Source: Nonomuraea harbinensis
GTDB taxonomy: Bacteria; Actinomycetota; Actinomycetes; Streptosporangiales; Streptosporangiaceae
Assembly (NCBI RefSeq): GCF_019396385.1
Contig: NZ_JAHKRN010000057.1
Coordinates: forward strand, 1-56,153
Direction of reading: 5' to 3'
DNA length: 56,153 nucleotides
Below, piece by piece: positions 19,610 through 30,300 of this stretch; the stretch's first letter is position 1, and each line of letters opens with the position of its first letter. Position numbers and translations under genes: made by a program. The notes under the pieces were generated by a model. It was given only the letters and a program-made list of their open reading frames with translations. It searched no databases and was not told the DNA's origin.

Positions 19610-22600
19610 CTCGCCCCTTCCCACGTCTTCTGGTTCTTCGCGCTAGCTCGGTGTTCGTTACGCACCCATGCGTCGGGGAGCTCTATCCACTCCCCCAGCC
19701 CTGTCTGGTACGGCACCGCGACCGTGCCCAGCTTCGGCTCACGCCCGGGGTCGCTCTGCGGGCAGAGCAGCCAGAGGCCGCGCAGACCCTGCCGGGCCGC
19801 CGCCGCGAGCCGGTCCAGCAAGCCCATCGCGTCGTAGCGGGCGAACACGGCGGCGTCGGTGAGCAGCACCGGGCCGGTGCCCGTCTCCAGCAGTTCGCGC
19901 ACGCGCGGTTCGATCCGGCCCCAGGCCGTACGGGTGTACTCGGCGAACTTCAGCGCCGCCCGCGTGCCGGGCTCGGCAACGTCCGCGCGGAGGATGGTCT
20001 CCCAGGTCGGCTTCGTGCCGGGTGGCACCAGCTCGTGCAGGGCCTGCAGGAACAGCCCGGTCATCGAGACTGCCTCGGCCCCGAACCTGCTGGAGGTGTC
20101 GGAGAGCTCGGCAATCGCCTGCCGGGTCAGCCCGGCGCGCACGGTCAGCACCCGGTACCCGTCGCGCCGAGCCGAGACGGTGAGCCGTTCCTCCGCGCGC
20201 ACCGCGCCCGCGATCTGCGGGTCGTCGGCGTACCGCGTGACGCCGGCGTCGGCCGTGGTGTGCCGCCAGGCGCGCACGGTCAGATAGCTGGAGGCGGTGT
20301 CCATGCGCGTGGGCAGGTAGCGCAGGGTCCCGGTGTCCTCACGGGTGGACAGGGTGAGGTCGAATCCGGCGTCCCGCAGGGCCTTGGTCAGGGCTCCTCC
20401 GGTCGGCAGGTCGTAGCTGCCCCGGCCGTTGGTCAGCTCGGGGAAGCGGGCGCGTACCCGCTCGTGGATGTCCTCGGCGGTCAGGCCCGGCTGCCGTCCC
20501 TCGGGCACGCCGGGGATGAGCCGCACCAGGCCCGCCTGCGTGAGCCTCAGGGCCCGCACCAGCGACAGGTTCCGAGGGTAGATCTCCAGCCGCGGGGTGG
20601 CTGCGGCGTTCCGGGAGGCGGCGACGGCCAGTTCGACCACGCGGCGCTCATCCCACTCGATGGTGCCCGCCGGCGGGGTGATCGCTCCCAGCTCGCTCAG
20701 TACGGTGGTCGCGGTCGGCAGCGTGTCGAGCTCGGCGAGACGGTCGGCGGCCCGTCCCAGGCGGTGCGCGTAGTCGAGCAGGCCCGGAGCGGACGGGGTA
20801 TCGGGTGAGTCGTCCTCGCCGACCTCCAAGGCGAGCAGGCCCGCGCCCATCGCCTCGTCCACGGCCTCACGGTTGGCGGCGTGTCTGAACGCGCTCTCCT
20901 CCGGGACAAGCTGCTCGACCTCCGCCACGGCGCGTACCGCGGCCAGGGCGAGCGCGCGGCGCTGTTCGCGACCCTTGATGCGGGTGCCGCGCCGCACCGC
21001 CAGGGCGTCGGCGATCTCGGCGGCTGAGGCGACCCGGCCGAGTCCTGCCAGCAGGTCCAGGATCTCCTCCCGGAGTGCCTGCACCGCGGGGAGTTTCTTC
21101 CACCTGGTCCGCTGACCCTTCAGCATCTGCGGAATGCGTCCATGGCTGAGACCGAGGGCGTCGGCCACCTCCCGCTGCTTCGGCCAGACGCCGATGCCTG
21201 GTAGTTCGCCTCGCTCGTCGGGCAGGCGCAGCAGCAGCCGCACCATCTCGGCCTCGTTCTGGTTCGACCCGTTCTTCTTAAGCTCCGGGACCAGCAGCGC
21301 GGTGAGGGTGTCGAGGCTGACAGAGCGCAGGGCACGCTGTGGGAGGTCACCCGCGCCCTCGCCGGCGGCGAGGGTGTCCACCAGGGCGGACTCAGTGGCG
21401 CTGAGCCGCTGCAGTTCCTCTTGGGCGGCACGGCGGCCCTCCGGCGTGAGCGGAGAAACGGGTGCCTGGCGCAGGCGCTCGCCCCACTCGCGCTGGCGGC
21501 GCTGGATCTCGTTGCGCGTCTTGGCACCCAAGCCGGGGGCGTTGACGAGGTTGCGCTGGCTGTAGTCCAGCAGCTCGCCCACCGTCGTCACGCCCAGGCC
21601 GTACAGGAACGACTCGGCGGCCGGGCTGAGGCCGGAGGCCGACAGGTGGGTTTCTCGGGTCACCTCGGCGGCGAGCCGGTCACGTTGCTGCTCGGCGGAC
21701 TCCGGCTCTACGGCTGCGATCACGGCGGTGGTCGGCTCGGCCTCGACAGGTGCCGGATGCCGGGAGCCACGGGGACCGGACGGCGCTGTCTCCGCCAGGT
21801 CCAGGAAGATCTTCTTCCAGGCGTCCCGCATCGGCTTGAGGTCCCGGAAGCGTTGTGCGGCGTCCCGGTGAAGGGCCTTGCGGAAGAAGGCGACGAGCCC
21901 GTCCCGGATCGCGGGGTCGAACGCGTCAGCGGCGATCGTCGGGTACGACCACTTCTCCGGGTCGGTCTGGCGGGGCGAGACCTTGCCATCACCCCACTTG
22001 GGCAACTCACCGGAGGCCATCTCGTGCAGGGTGACGGCGACGGCGTACCGCTCGGCGTGCGCGTCGTACACCGACCGCGTCAACGTCCCGGTGAACGGGT
22101 CAAGGTAACCGTCGGTGCCGGCGTCCGTCTCCTGCACCGGGTATCCGGCCAGCGAGAAGTCGATCAGCACCAGCTCGCGGGTGCGGTTGGGGCGGACGCG
22201 GATCGCGATGTTGTCCGGCTTGATGTCGCGGTGCCAGACCCCCTCGCCCTCCAGGAAGTCGACCGCGCCGAAGAGGTAGTCGCCGTACGCCTCCAGCTGG
22301 TCGATCTGGAGCCGGCCGCTCTCGCGCAACTGCCGCGCTACGGTTTCTTCGCGGCGACGGGTCCCGCCCGAGGCCTCTGCGTTCTCATCCGGGTCGCGTT
22401 CGTCGCCGACGTATTCCAGGATGAGGACCGTACGGCCACCGATGGTTAGCGGCTCCGGCTCGACCAGCCGGATGATGCGCGAGTCGGGGCGCAGCCGTCC
22501 CATGACCTCGGCTTCGCGAGCCAGGACCTCGCCGCGGCTGTCAGACAGGGCGACTTTCAGCACCGCGAGAGCACGGGCGCCCCGCACGGCCGGATCCGCC

Positions 22601-24237
22601 CGCAGATCGCGAACGAGGAAGGCGCGACTCGTGGAGCCGGTGCCCAGGCGGCGCCGTACCTCCCAGCGGCCGGCCAGCACGTCGCCCGCGACGGCCTCCA
22701 GCGGGTCCTTCTCCGGAACCTGCGCGGCATCGGTGTCGTGAGGGCCCGAGGTGGGAGCGGTCAGCGAGTCCTCGACGCACTCCAGCATCTCCAGGAACTC
22801 ATCGACCGTGGCAAGCCGCCGCTCCGGCAGGTAGGCGGTGGCTGCCTGCACCAACTCGTCAATGTCCTCCGAGAGCCCGTCCACGATCGCGCTGGGCCTC
22901 AGGCCCTCCCCCGCCTCCAGGCGCGCCAGCAGTTCGGCCTGGCTCGCGGCGGGAGGCCGGCTCGTCGCCAGCAGGTAGGTGAGCACGCCGAGCCCGTACA
23001 CGTCGAGGGCGATCGGGTCGGGGTTCGTCGCGGTCAGCTCAGGCGCAAGGTACGGGTCCGAACCTTCTGACAGGTGGATCGCCGACAGGGCTGTCGGGGC
23101 GAATCGCGTCATGCCCTGTGACGGCCCGCTGCCGCTGCGCTGCGTGGCGATCTGCCAATCGGAGATCTGCAGGCGTGGTGCGAGCCAGGCGGCCTCTTCC
23201 CCAATGGTCTGGCCCTTGCGGCCCCGGTTGCGGGGAATCACGTGCACGGAGCGGGCGGCCAGCGCACGGTGATGTATTCGACCTGAATGGGCCGAGCGCA
23301 TCGTCTCGGCGAGCTGCCTGACCAGGGCCATCCGGCCGAGGATGTCGAGCTTGTCGCCGTACTGAACCAGGTACTCGTCCAGGCGGAGGGTCTGCGGGTG
23401 GTAGTCGAAGATCAGGGCGGGGCCGGCCGAGTGGCCGGAGGGGTCGTACTGCTTCAGCTGGACGACACCGGGGTGACGGAAGCGGCGCAGGACGGCGGCC
23501 TCGCGCCGGGCGGCGTTCTCCACCGACGCGCGGATCGAGGCGTCCGAGCCGCGCTCTCGCAGGTAGATGCGGACGCGAGCCAGCTCGGGCAGTTCGCTGT
23601 GGCGGGCCAGGTAGTCGGCCCAAGTCGGGCCGGTGTCGAAGGACTTGCGCTCCAGGAGGTAGGGGCCGACCTTGTACTCCGCGTCGCTGCGGCGGATGCC
23701 GACCCGCTCCAGCGCGCCCTTGATCTCGCGAGAGTCGGTGGCAGTGATTCGTCGCCGTTCGTCTCGCGCGGGCTGCTGCAGCATCTCCACGAGCTCGTCG
23801 ATCGTGTAGACGCCGTTCTGGTCGTGGGCGGGAAGGTGGATCCTGAGCGAGGAGTTCGTGAAGCAGACCGCTGCGGACACCCACACGCGCTTGCCGTACT
23901 GCCCCAGCAGCGCCGCCAGCTCCTTGGCCTTTTTGTTCACCAGATGCAGCGGGTTGCCGTGGGGGACGCGGCGGCCATCCTTGGTGGTCTGCACCCAGGT
24001 GCCGTTCTCGGTGGTGAGGCTGCCGCGCCAGTCTTTCAGTTCGATCATGTGCACGCCGCCGGGGGTAACCACCAGCAGGTCGACCTCTCGCACGTGGCCT
24101 GCGTGCGCGGTGAAGGTGAAGTTCGACCAAGCCCGCCACGGCTCGCCGTCCGGGAGCTTCTTACGGATGGCCTCCAGGCCGCGGCGCTCATGGTCGAACT
24201 CGGACTCGGTGACGATGGTCCACCGACCTTCGAGCAT
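19606..24237 (-). CDS. pglW: BREX type 2 serine/threonine kinase PglW
   Basis: 1543 residues from the ATG at 24237, with GGAG eight bases upstream. Order of parts: an NERD nuclease-related domain (about 10-130, with EVDLLVVTPGGVHMIELKDWRG), a first kinase-like domain (about 200-480) whose catalytic loop reads HHRALAARSV and so lacks the catalytic Asp, and a second kinase domain (about 520-800) with HRDIKPDN near 666 and DFSLAG instead of DFG near 692. A long C-terminal part follows with a helix-hairpin-helix-like stretch and an HTH-like stretch (REVADALGLSHGRIPQML). It is the first gene of the BREX operon. PglW of Streptomyces is an autophosphorylating kinase needed for exclusion. Confidence 0.92.
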   Translation of the reverse strand: MLEGRWTIVTESEFDHERRGLEAIRKKLPDGEPWRAWSNFTFTAHAGHVREVDLLVVTPGGVHMIELKDWRGSLTTENGTWVQTTKDGRRVPHGNPLHLVNKKAKELAALLGQYGKRVWVSAAVCFTNSSLRIHLPAHDQNGVYTIDELVEMLQQPARDERRRITATDSREIKGALERVGIRRSDAEYKVGPYLLERKSFDTGPTWADYLARHSELPELARVRIYLRERGSDASIRASVENAARREAAVLRRFRHPGVVQLKQYDPSGHSAGPALIFDYHPQTLRLDEYLVQYGDKLDILGRMALVRQLAETMRSAHSGRIHHRALAARSVHVIPRNRGRKGQTIGEEAAWLAPRLQISDWQIATQRSGSGPSQGMTRFAPTALSAIHLSEGSDPYLAPELTATNPDPIALDVYGLGVLTYLLATSRPPAASQAELLARLEAGEGLRPSAIVDGLSEDIDELVQAATAYLPERRLATVDEFLEMLECVEDSLTAPTSGPHDTDAAQVPEKDPLEAVAGDVLAGRWEVRRRLGTGSTSRAFLVRDLRADPAVRGARALAVLKVALSDSRGEVLAREAEVMGRLRPDSRIIRLVEPEPLTIGGRTVLILEYVGDERDPDENAEASGGTRRREETVARQLRESGRLQIDQLEAYGDYLFGAVDFLEGEGVWHRDIKPDNIAIRVRPNRTRELVLIDFSLAGYPVQETDAGTDGYLDPFTGTLTRSVYDAHAERYAVAVTLHEMASGELPKWGDGKVSPRQTDPEKWSYPTIAADAFDPAIRDGLVAFFRKALHRDAAQRFRDLKPMRDAWKKIFLDLAETAPSGPRGSRHPAPVEAEPTTAVIAAVEPESAEQQRDRLAAEVTRETHLSASGLSPAAESFLYGLGVTTVGELLDYSQRNLVNAPGLGAKTRNEIQRRQREWGERLRQAPVSPLTPEGRRAAQEELQRLSATESALVDTLAAGEGAGDLPQRALRSVSLDTLTALLVPELKKNGSNQNEAEMVRLLLRLPDERGELPGIGVWPKQREVADALGLSHGRIPQMLKGQRTRWKKLPAVQALREEILDLLAGLGRVASAAEIADALAVRRGTRIKGREQRRALALAAVRAVAEVEQLVPEESAFRHAANREAVDEAMGAGLLALEVGEDDSPDTPSAPGLLDYAHRLGRAADRLAELDTLPTATTVLSELGAITPPAGTIEWDERRVVELAVAASRNAAATPRLEIYPRNLSLVRALRLTQAGLVRLIPGVPEGRQPGLTAEDIHERVRARFPELTNGRGSYDLPTGGALTKALRDAGFDLTLSTREDTGTLRYLPTRMDTASSYLTVRAWRHTTADAGVTRYADDPQIAGAVRAEERLTVSARRDGYRVLTVRAGLTRQAIAELSDTSSRFGAEAVSMTGLFLQALHELVPPGTKPTWETILRADVAEPGTRAALKFAEYTRTAWGRIEPRVRELLETGTGPVLLTDAAVFARYDAMGLLDRLAAAARQGLRGLWLLCPQSDPGREPKLGTVAVPYQTGLGEWIELPDAWVRNEHRASAKNQKTWEGAR

Positions 24238-24575
24238 GCGCCCCACTCCGCTGTCTTCGCTATGTCCTGCCGGCCGCTGAGCCGACTCCGAGCCAAAGCC
24301 CCGATGCTATAGGCGGCCCATAACGTTTCGATGCACGATGAGGAAGAACACCTGGAGACGCACGGCGCCGCTCGCCTGTTCGGAAGGTTTCTGCGTCGGC
24401 TCCGCACTGCCCTGTCCGCGAAGAGAGACATTAATGCTTCTCCGTTTCATGAACAACTTGTGACTTATCGTCCCTACAGTTGCGAATCTGGAGAAGGGCG
24501 AGACGGACGCGACACCCCTTTGTGGATCGCTCCAGGACGCGCGCCGTCAAGCCAAGGAGACGAGGACGGCATCCC
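24238..24575. promoter_or_regulatory. Divergent intergenic region between the BREX operon and the DruE-like operon
   Basis: 338 bases without a supported gene. It must carry promoters for both operons. A TATAGC hexamer at 24307-24312 on the strand read towards pglW is a possible -10 box, but no confident -35 was found. On the other strand nothing better than weak matches is visible. One or two short frames here lack ribosome sites and codon bias. The shared region means both defence modules could be controlled together. Confidence 0.4.
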
Positions 24576-26462
24576 TTGCGCTCTTACAACTGGTGGCAGG
24601 ACCGGCTCAGCGAAAGGTTCTTCGGGCCCGACCAGGCCGGCCGCCCGTTGCTGTTCTTCGTCGACGATGACGAGGCCGCACGGCTGCATCGAGATGCTTC
24701 AGCCACCGGCTCCATCGACGACCTCTGCATCGCCGTCGCGCAGGAGGCCATCGACTGGCATAACCGCGCCTACCGATGGGTCGACCGTGAGACCTCGCTC
24801 TGGAGGCGATGCTCCCGGGAGGACCCGCCGCCCTGCCTGCCGCTGCTCGCAGTGTGCGTGCTGGCGGCGACGCACATGCGTGGAGACGGCAACCGCGGCG
24901 CTCCCGCCTACTACTCACGCCTGGGCGAACTTCTGCCAGCACCACGTCACGTCCGCCATGTCCAGTCTGAGGAACATCTCAAGCGTGACTACGGAACCGT
25001 GAAAGAGCTCTGGGGATGCCTCCATGAGTGGCTGGAGGAGCAAGACGGGTCACGCGGAGTCAGCACCCTGCATGCGTACAAGGGACGCGAAAGGATCGGA
25101 TACGCCCAGTCACAGGCCCTCATATGCGCGGCCGACCACGACCGGTTGGCCCCGTTCTTCAGAGAGTGCCGAGAGCGGGAGGCCGGCACCATCTTACGGA
25201 GGCTACGCCAGTGGAGAGGGAGGAACGGCCTATCCCCGGGATTACGGGAAGCTCTGAGCAGCAATGCTCGGGATAACTTACTTGGGCCGCTGCTGCTCGC
25301 CCTGGCTGATTCGACCAAGCACGCCTCTTACGTGCCGAGAGGGCTCAGGCGGCTGCCGCTCCAGATCAATGCCACCGACGATCCCCGCATCGGTTGGACT
25401 CTGAAATGGCGGGCGATCCGTGTCCCTGGGGTCACCGAAGACAAGCTGATTCATCATGGCGGGCATGTCACCCTGACGACACGAGACGAAGGCAGCCTGT
25501 ATGTCCTCTCAGGCGATCTACCCGACCTCCGGCGAGGGCTCCAGGAGGGCGTGACCGCACAAGGCGAGTATCTGTCGATCGCATCCCCCCCACGGCGGCA
25601 TCCGATCGTCCTCCAAGAGGACCCTCTGGGTGGGTGGACCGAGGTTGCCGCTCCGACCCCGCACACGCCGTCCCTGCTTCTTTTCAATAGGGCGAGTGAG
25701 AAGGAAGCCCAGGACCTCGTCCACCAAGCAGGTTTCGAGTGGGAGGAGCCGGAAGAAAGCACCTTGGACGGGTGGTTCGTGGCAGCCGACATCGAGTTCG
25801 TCGACCGTGGGAAGACGCCAAGGTCCAGGCTCGCAGGTGGATTGCGCCTGCGGCCCAACAATGAACGACGGCACTATCTCGTGGGCGGTGAACCGGACCT
25901 GATACCCCCGCCGGACGTGGCTGTCGTGCGGCTCGACAACAAGCCCATCGCCACTTGGGGAAAGCGAACAGAACTTCGCGGCCGCGGACTTACCGTCGGT
26001 GAGCACGTCATCCACGACGGCACCAACCCGCTGACCTTTTACCTGCATGATCCCCAACGCCCCGCTCCTTCTGAATCTGGTGATGTGCTGGCAACGGTCC
26101 CCGTCTCCGTTCCCTCCGCCCCTGCTCCCGTCGAGGGTTCCAGGGTGATCGACGCCGAGGGCAACTTCACCGACCTGGGCACGACAGCGAGACTCGGATG
26201 GTGGAGCGAGCGTGGAACCGGATTGCGCACCGTTGCGGGGGTGGAGATCCCGCAGTCCGCAGTTTGGCTCGTGGTCGATCACCCGGACGGCAGCGTCGAA
26301 GTGCGACTGCTCCGTAAGGAAAAGCCTCGCATCACTCGCATGACCTTGACCATGCGGGAGCGCTGGATTCCAATGTTCACGATCGATCATCCACCCGCGG
26401 AGCGGAGACTCTGGATCAACTATCTGCAGGAAGTGTTCTTGAAGGGCCGTAGCTGTGCCTGA
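24576..26462 (+). CDS. Unrecognised protein, first gene of DruE-like operon
   Basis: About 628 residues from a TTG at 24576, which has GAGGA nine bases upstream. The frame is open to an upstream ATG at 24480, but the extra 32 residues are Arg-rich and unlike a protein start. The N-terminus reads LRSYNWWQDRLSERFFG, followed by an acidic LLFFVDDDEAARLH stretch, a helical middle and a beta-rich C-terminal half. I recognise no domain or catalytic motif, membrane segment or signal peptide. It overlaps the next gene by eight bases. Its position suggests a partner of the large helicase, perhaps analogous to DruH or other Druantia-specific proteins. That is inference from context. Confidence 0.75.
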   Translation: MRSYNWWQDRLSERFFGPDQAGRPLLFFVDDDEAARLHRDASATGSIDDLCIAVAQEAIDWHNRAYRWVDRETSLWRRCSREDPPPCLPLLAVCVLAATHMRGDGNRGAPAYYSRLGELLPAPRHVRHVQSEEHLKRDYGTVKELWGCLHEWLEEQDGSRGVSTLHAYKGRERIGYAQSQALICAADHDRLAPFFRECREREAGTILRRLRQWRGRNGLSPGLREALSSNARDNLLGPLLLALADSTKHASYVPRGLRRLPLQINATDDPRIGWTLKWRAIRVPGVTEDKLIHHGGHVTLTTRDEGSLYVLSGDLPDLRRGLQEGVTAQGEYLSIASPPRRHPIVLQEDPLGGWTEVAAPTPHTPSLLLFNRASEKEAQDLVHQAGFEWEEPEESTLDGWFVAADIEFVDRGKTPRSRLAGGLRLRPNNERRHYLVGGEPDLIPPPDVAVVRLDNKPIATWGKRTELRGRGLTVGEHVIHDGTNPLTFYLHDPQRPAPSESGDVLATVPVSVPSAPAPVEGSRVIDAEGNFTDLGTTARLGWWSERGTGLRTVAGVEIPQSAVWLVVDHPDGSVEVRLLRKEKPRITRMTLTMRERWIPMFTIDHPPAERRLWINYLQEVFLKGRSCA

Positions 26463-27351
26463 GAGTTCCCATGCATTCGATCCGGACCTGCTCGTCGCCT
26501 GGCTCGCCGAGGTCGGCTCAGGCCAGATCGATCGGCTGCGCAAGGATGTCGCCTGGGCCGCCAGGGCCGATACGTACAGCGCAACCCGATGGATTGGTCT
26601 AATGGAAGATCTGGGGTTCCTCCGCGTCAGCTGGCTCAGTCGGACGTGGGTGGTCGAGCCACAGAGATTTACGTTTCTTCCAGGGACGGTAAGGGTGGCA
26701 TTGCTCGTCGGCGCCCGCCCCGCTCCCGACTACTGGAAGGGCCTTCCCGGTGCTGTCGTGTACCAAAACCAACCGCAAGAAGGCTGCATTCAGCCGCCGT
26801 CAACGGTGTGGTTCCAGGATCACGAAGAACAGGCGAGTGCGGTGCTCGGGGCTCCGCTGACGGCATGCGCGGCGGAACAGATCGCCGGCGCCCTGCCTAA
26901 GCTGGAATTGCCCCCTCCGGGACACAGGCCATCGAGGCAAACGGAACTGGCCCTGTTCGATGGTTCATCAGGACGCTTCAAGCCATCAGGGTCGGCCGGA
27001 TCCCCTCGCGAAGGGCTGTATCGGTATTTCCTGTACGGACGAATCCCCCATTACGCCATCTTCCGAGATCACCACTGGCACGGCGTCGATCGTGATGAGG
27101 GAATTCATCTTGTCCTCCCTCCAACGACCTTCCCCTTTCTCTGGAAGGCGGATGGGGACAACCAGCATGGCCTGGGACGGCTGACAGTCAATAATCGCGC
27201 TCCTCTGCCCCACAGGCAGCGGAAAGCAGCGGTGCTGTGTACAGGGCTACCACCGCTGAGATCAGCGGACGGTCACGTGTACGACGGGGTGCCGAGGCCG
27301 GTCGCAGAGCAGATCGCAGAGTCGTTGCACCGGAAGCTGGAGATTCAATGA
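26455..27351 (+). CDS. Unrecognised protein with N-terminal winged-helix-like segment, second gene of DruE-like operon
   Basis: 298 residues from a GTG at 26455 with AAGGG at suitable spacing. It overlaps the preceding stop by eight bases and the next start by four (ATGA). The first 70 residues look like a winged helix (LVAWLAEVGSGQIDRLRKDV, then RWIGLMEDLGFLRV). The remainder is a mixed beta/alpha region with aromatic blocks (EGLYRYFLYGR, HYAIFRDHHWHG). No enzyme motif is seen. It is probably a subunit or DNA/RNA-sensing adaptor of the helicase. The family is not recognised. Confidence 0.75.
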   Translation: MPESSHAFDPDLLVAWLAEVGSGQIDRLRKDVAWAARADTYSATRWIGLMEDLGFLRVSWLSRTWVVEPQRFTFLPGTVRVALLVGARPAPDYWKGLPGAVVYQNQPQEGCIQPPSTVWFQDHEEQASAVLGAPLTACAAEQIAGALPKLELPPPGHRPSRQTELALFDGSSGRFKPSGSAGSPREGLYRYFLYGRIPHYAIFRDHHWHGVDRDEGIHLVLPPTTFPFLWKADGDNQHGLGRLTVNNRAPLPHRQRKAAVLCTGLPPLRSADGHVYDGVPRPVAEQIAESLHRKLEIQ

Positions 27352-30300
27352 GTGAGCTCGATGCGAAGCAGACGTTCGAAGCGTTGCGCGAAGCTTACGT
27401 GCGCTACTACGACACGGCGTTCCGGCTTCGGGACCGACGGCTGCGTGATGAGCGGCGAGCGTTGCTCGATGTTCCAGGCGGCATGTACACGGAGCCGTAC
27501 ATAGAGATCCGACCGGAGTATGCGACCACGGGGCGCACACTCGCCGATTCGGTATCGCGGGCGGGAGCCCCTGCCGAACTCGCGGAGTTCGCCCACCTGG
27601 GGTTGCTCGGCCCGGGGCGCGAGCTGTACACGCATCAGGAGAGGGCGTTGGTATCGGCGCTCAAGTCCGGTCGGAACGTGGTCGTGACCGCAGGGACCGG
27701 CTCAGGGAAGACTGAATCGTTCCTTCTGCCGATCATCTCGGATCTCCTCAAGGAGTCCAGAGCATGGGATGGGACTCCAGGAGAGGTTGAACGTTGGTGG
27801 GAGCGTTCAAGCTCACCATATGTACCTCACCGGTCCGGAGAGCGGGGACGTCCCCGAGCCGTCCGCGCCATGGTGCTGTACCCGACGAACGCGCTGGTCG
27901 ACGATCAGTTGGTCCGGTTGCGCCGGACGTTGGACAGCGAAGCCGTGCGAACGTGGCTCGACGCGAGCAGGAGTGGGCATCGGTTCTATTTCGGTCGGTA
28001 CACGGGAACGACTCCGGTGCTGGGCAGACCAGAACAGGCGGGAGCGGTCGACGAACTGCGGGCGTTCATGCGTGAGGCGGATAAACGGCATTATCAAGCA
28101 GCGAAAGCTGATGCCGAGGCACCTCGGCCTGACAAGGGAACCCGGTATTTCGCCCCCCGGCCAGGTGGGGCGGAGATGCTGTCGCGGTGGGACATGTACG
28201 ATGCGCCGCCAGACCTTCTCATCACGAACCACTCGATGCTGAACATCATGCTGCTGCGAGATCGTGATGAGGGCTTCTTCACCGAGACCCGCAGATGGCT
28301 TTCTCAGTCCCCCGAAGCTCGGTTTACCCTTGTTGTCGACGAGTTGCACATGCACCGGGGTACTGCCGGCACCGAGGTCGCCTACCTCATCCGGAACCTC
28401 AGGCAGCGGCTGGGAATCATGGATGATCCGGAGCGGCTCAGGGTCATCGCGACGACGGCGTCGCTGGATTCCGATCGCGAGCGGGACCGGAAGTTCCCCG
28501 AGGAGTTCTTCGCGGTCAGCCAGGGTTCGTTCGACTTCATCCCTGGAGAGTTGATCGCGGGCGGCGGTCGTACGGTCCCGCTGAGCGACGCCACGCCCTC
28601 CCCTGGGGAGAAGATCCGCGCCCATCTGTTTTTTCGCAACGTCGCCGGAATGTGGGCATGCTCGGATCCGTCATGCCCGGACATTCCTGGCCGCGGATAC
28701 GAGGGTCGCAGCGTCGGCCGATTGTACGCGCAACCACGGACGTTCTGCGACTGCGGTGCACGGGTGCTGGAAATGCTGTTCTGCCGGTCATGCGGAGACG
28801 TCTTCCTCGGCGGCTACGCCCCGCGGGATGCATTCGACCGGCCTGGCTTCGAATCACAGCTACTGCCGGACACGCCCGACCTGTCGAGGGTCCCCGATCT
28901 GGCGCGGCCGGACCGTACCGCCCATAACTACGTCGTGTACTGGCCCCGCACAAACAAGCAGCAGGCGAACGACAACGATTCGTACCAACGGGGAAAGGGC
29001 GCGTTGACCTTCTCCTTCCGGCGTTCTTCCTTGGACCCGAGATCCGGCACACTCGTGAATCGTGAGGAGGGCGCGACCGGCTGGAGCTTCCACATCAACT
29101 CCGCCAAGAATCCGAAGACAGGGGAGCCTCAGGTCGAGCTCGACAAGTTCTCCCCTTTCCCGTCCAGCTGTCCCGCATGCGCCAGCAATTGGGAGCGGAC
29201 ACGAGACCGCTCCGGCACCCCCCTTCCCCTCGACCACCCCGACCGGCAATCCTCTCCCATCAGCGCCATGCGTACGGGTTTTGAGAAGGTTAACCAGGTC
29301 CTTTCAACGGAACTGGCGACCCAGTTCGCGACAGTTGAAGAACGGAAACTTGTCGTCTTCTCCGACAGTCGGCAGAACGCCGCGAAACTCTCTGCTGGTG
29401 TCGCCCTGCGCCACTACCAGGACCTGGTGAGAATTTTCGCTTTGCAGGGCACCCAGGAAAACTCCATCAGCGACGACGATGTCGCCCGTGCCCGTGCCTC
29501 GAATGCACAAGCTGACCTTGACAGGCTCAAGGCGAAGGATCCGGACGCGTTGAAGGACCTGAGGCTGGCCTGGCTTGACGGCGACGAGGAGGCCGCGGCG
29601 GTCGCCACGGCGAAGCTCACAGCCCCGCTCCGCCTCGATTTCCTCGCCAAGACGGCCATCCACCGGCAGCTGATGATACTCGGAGTGAACCCCGCGGGGC
29701 CTCGGCCTTCAGTGCAGCAGCCAGGTGGAACCGACTGGCATACCCTCTACGACTGGAGGACCGAGCCACCACGCCTCATTCCCGGGCTCTCTGACGGGCT
29801 CCGTGACACCGTTCTGAACGCCGAGGATGACCTTTTGGAAAACGTCGTGGAGGCGCTCTTCTCCGGTTCAAATCGTGATTTCGAATCACTCGGGATGGGG
29901 CGGATTGACGCCATCACTCCCCCCAAGAAGACGACAATCGAGGGCCTCGGTCAGGCCAGTCTGCGGATCCTCGCCGAGCTACGGCGCTTCCCCAATTTGC
30001 GGGACCCGTACCCCACTGGCGTTCCCCCGCGATTGAGAAACTACTGGAAGAAAGTAGCGGCACTCCACGGCTTCGATCCGGGGGACGTACGGGACCAGGC
30101 AGAGGCTTACTGGCGGGGCATCGTCACCGACTTTCTCATTGACCCTGCAAAGGTCGCGATCCATCCTTCAGGAGAGAAGGCGTGGCACTGTGGGACCTGC
30201 GATCGTCAGCATCTCACGCCCAGCGCCGGGATCTGCACAGGCTGCAATTCACGACTCCACGCTGAACCGCAGCCGCTCCGACCCGCTGAAGATGACTACT

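Noticed and set aside
22140..22250. DFS instead of DFG in the PglW kinase as a sign of inactivity
   Set aside because: The HRD and Asn of the catalytic loop and the metal-binding Asp are present, and as I recall this variant is common in PglW proteins.
24331..25002. Plus-strand frame overlapping the start of the first DruE-operon gene
   Set aside because: It runs into the coding frame of a better supported gene and has no ribosome site or family resemblance.
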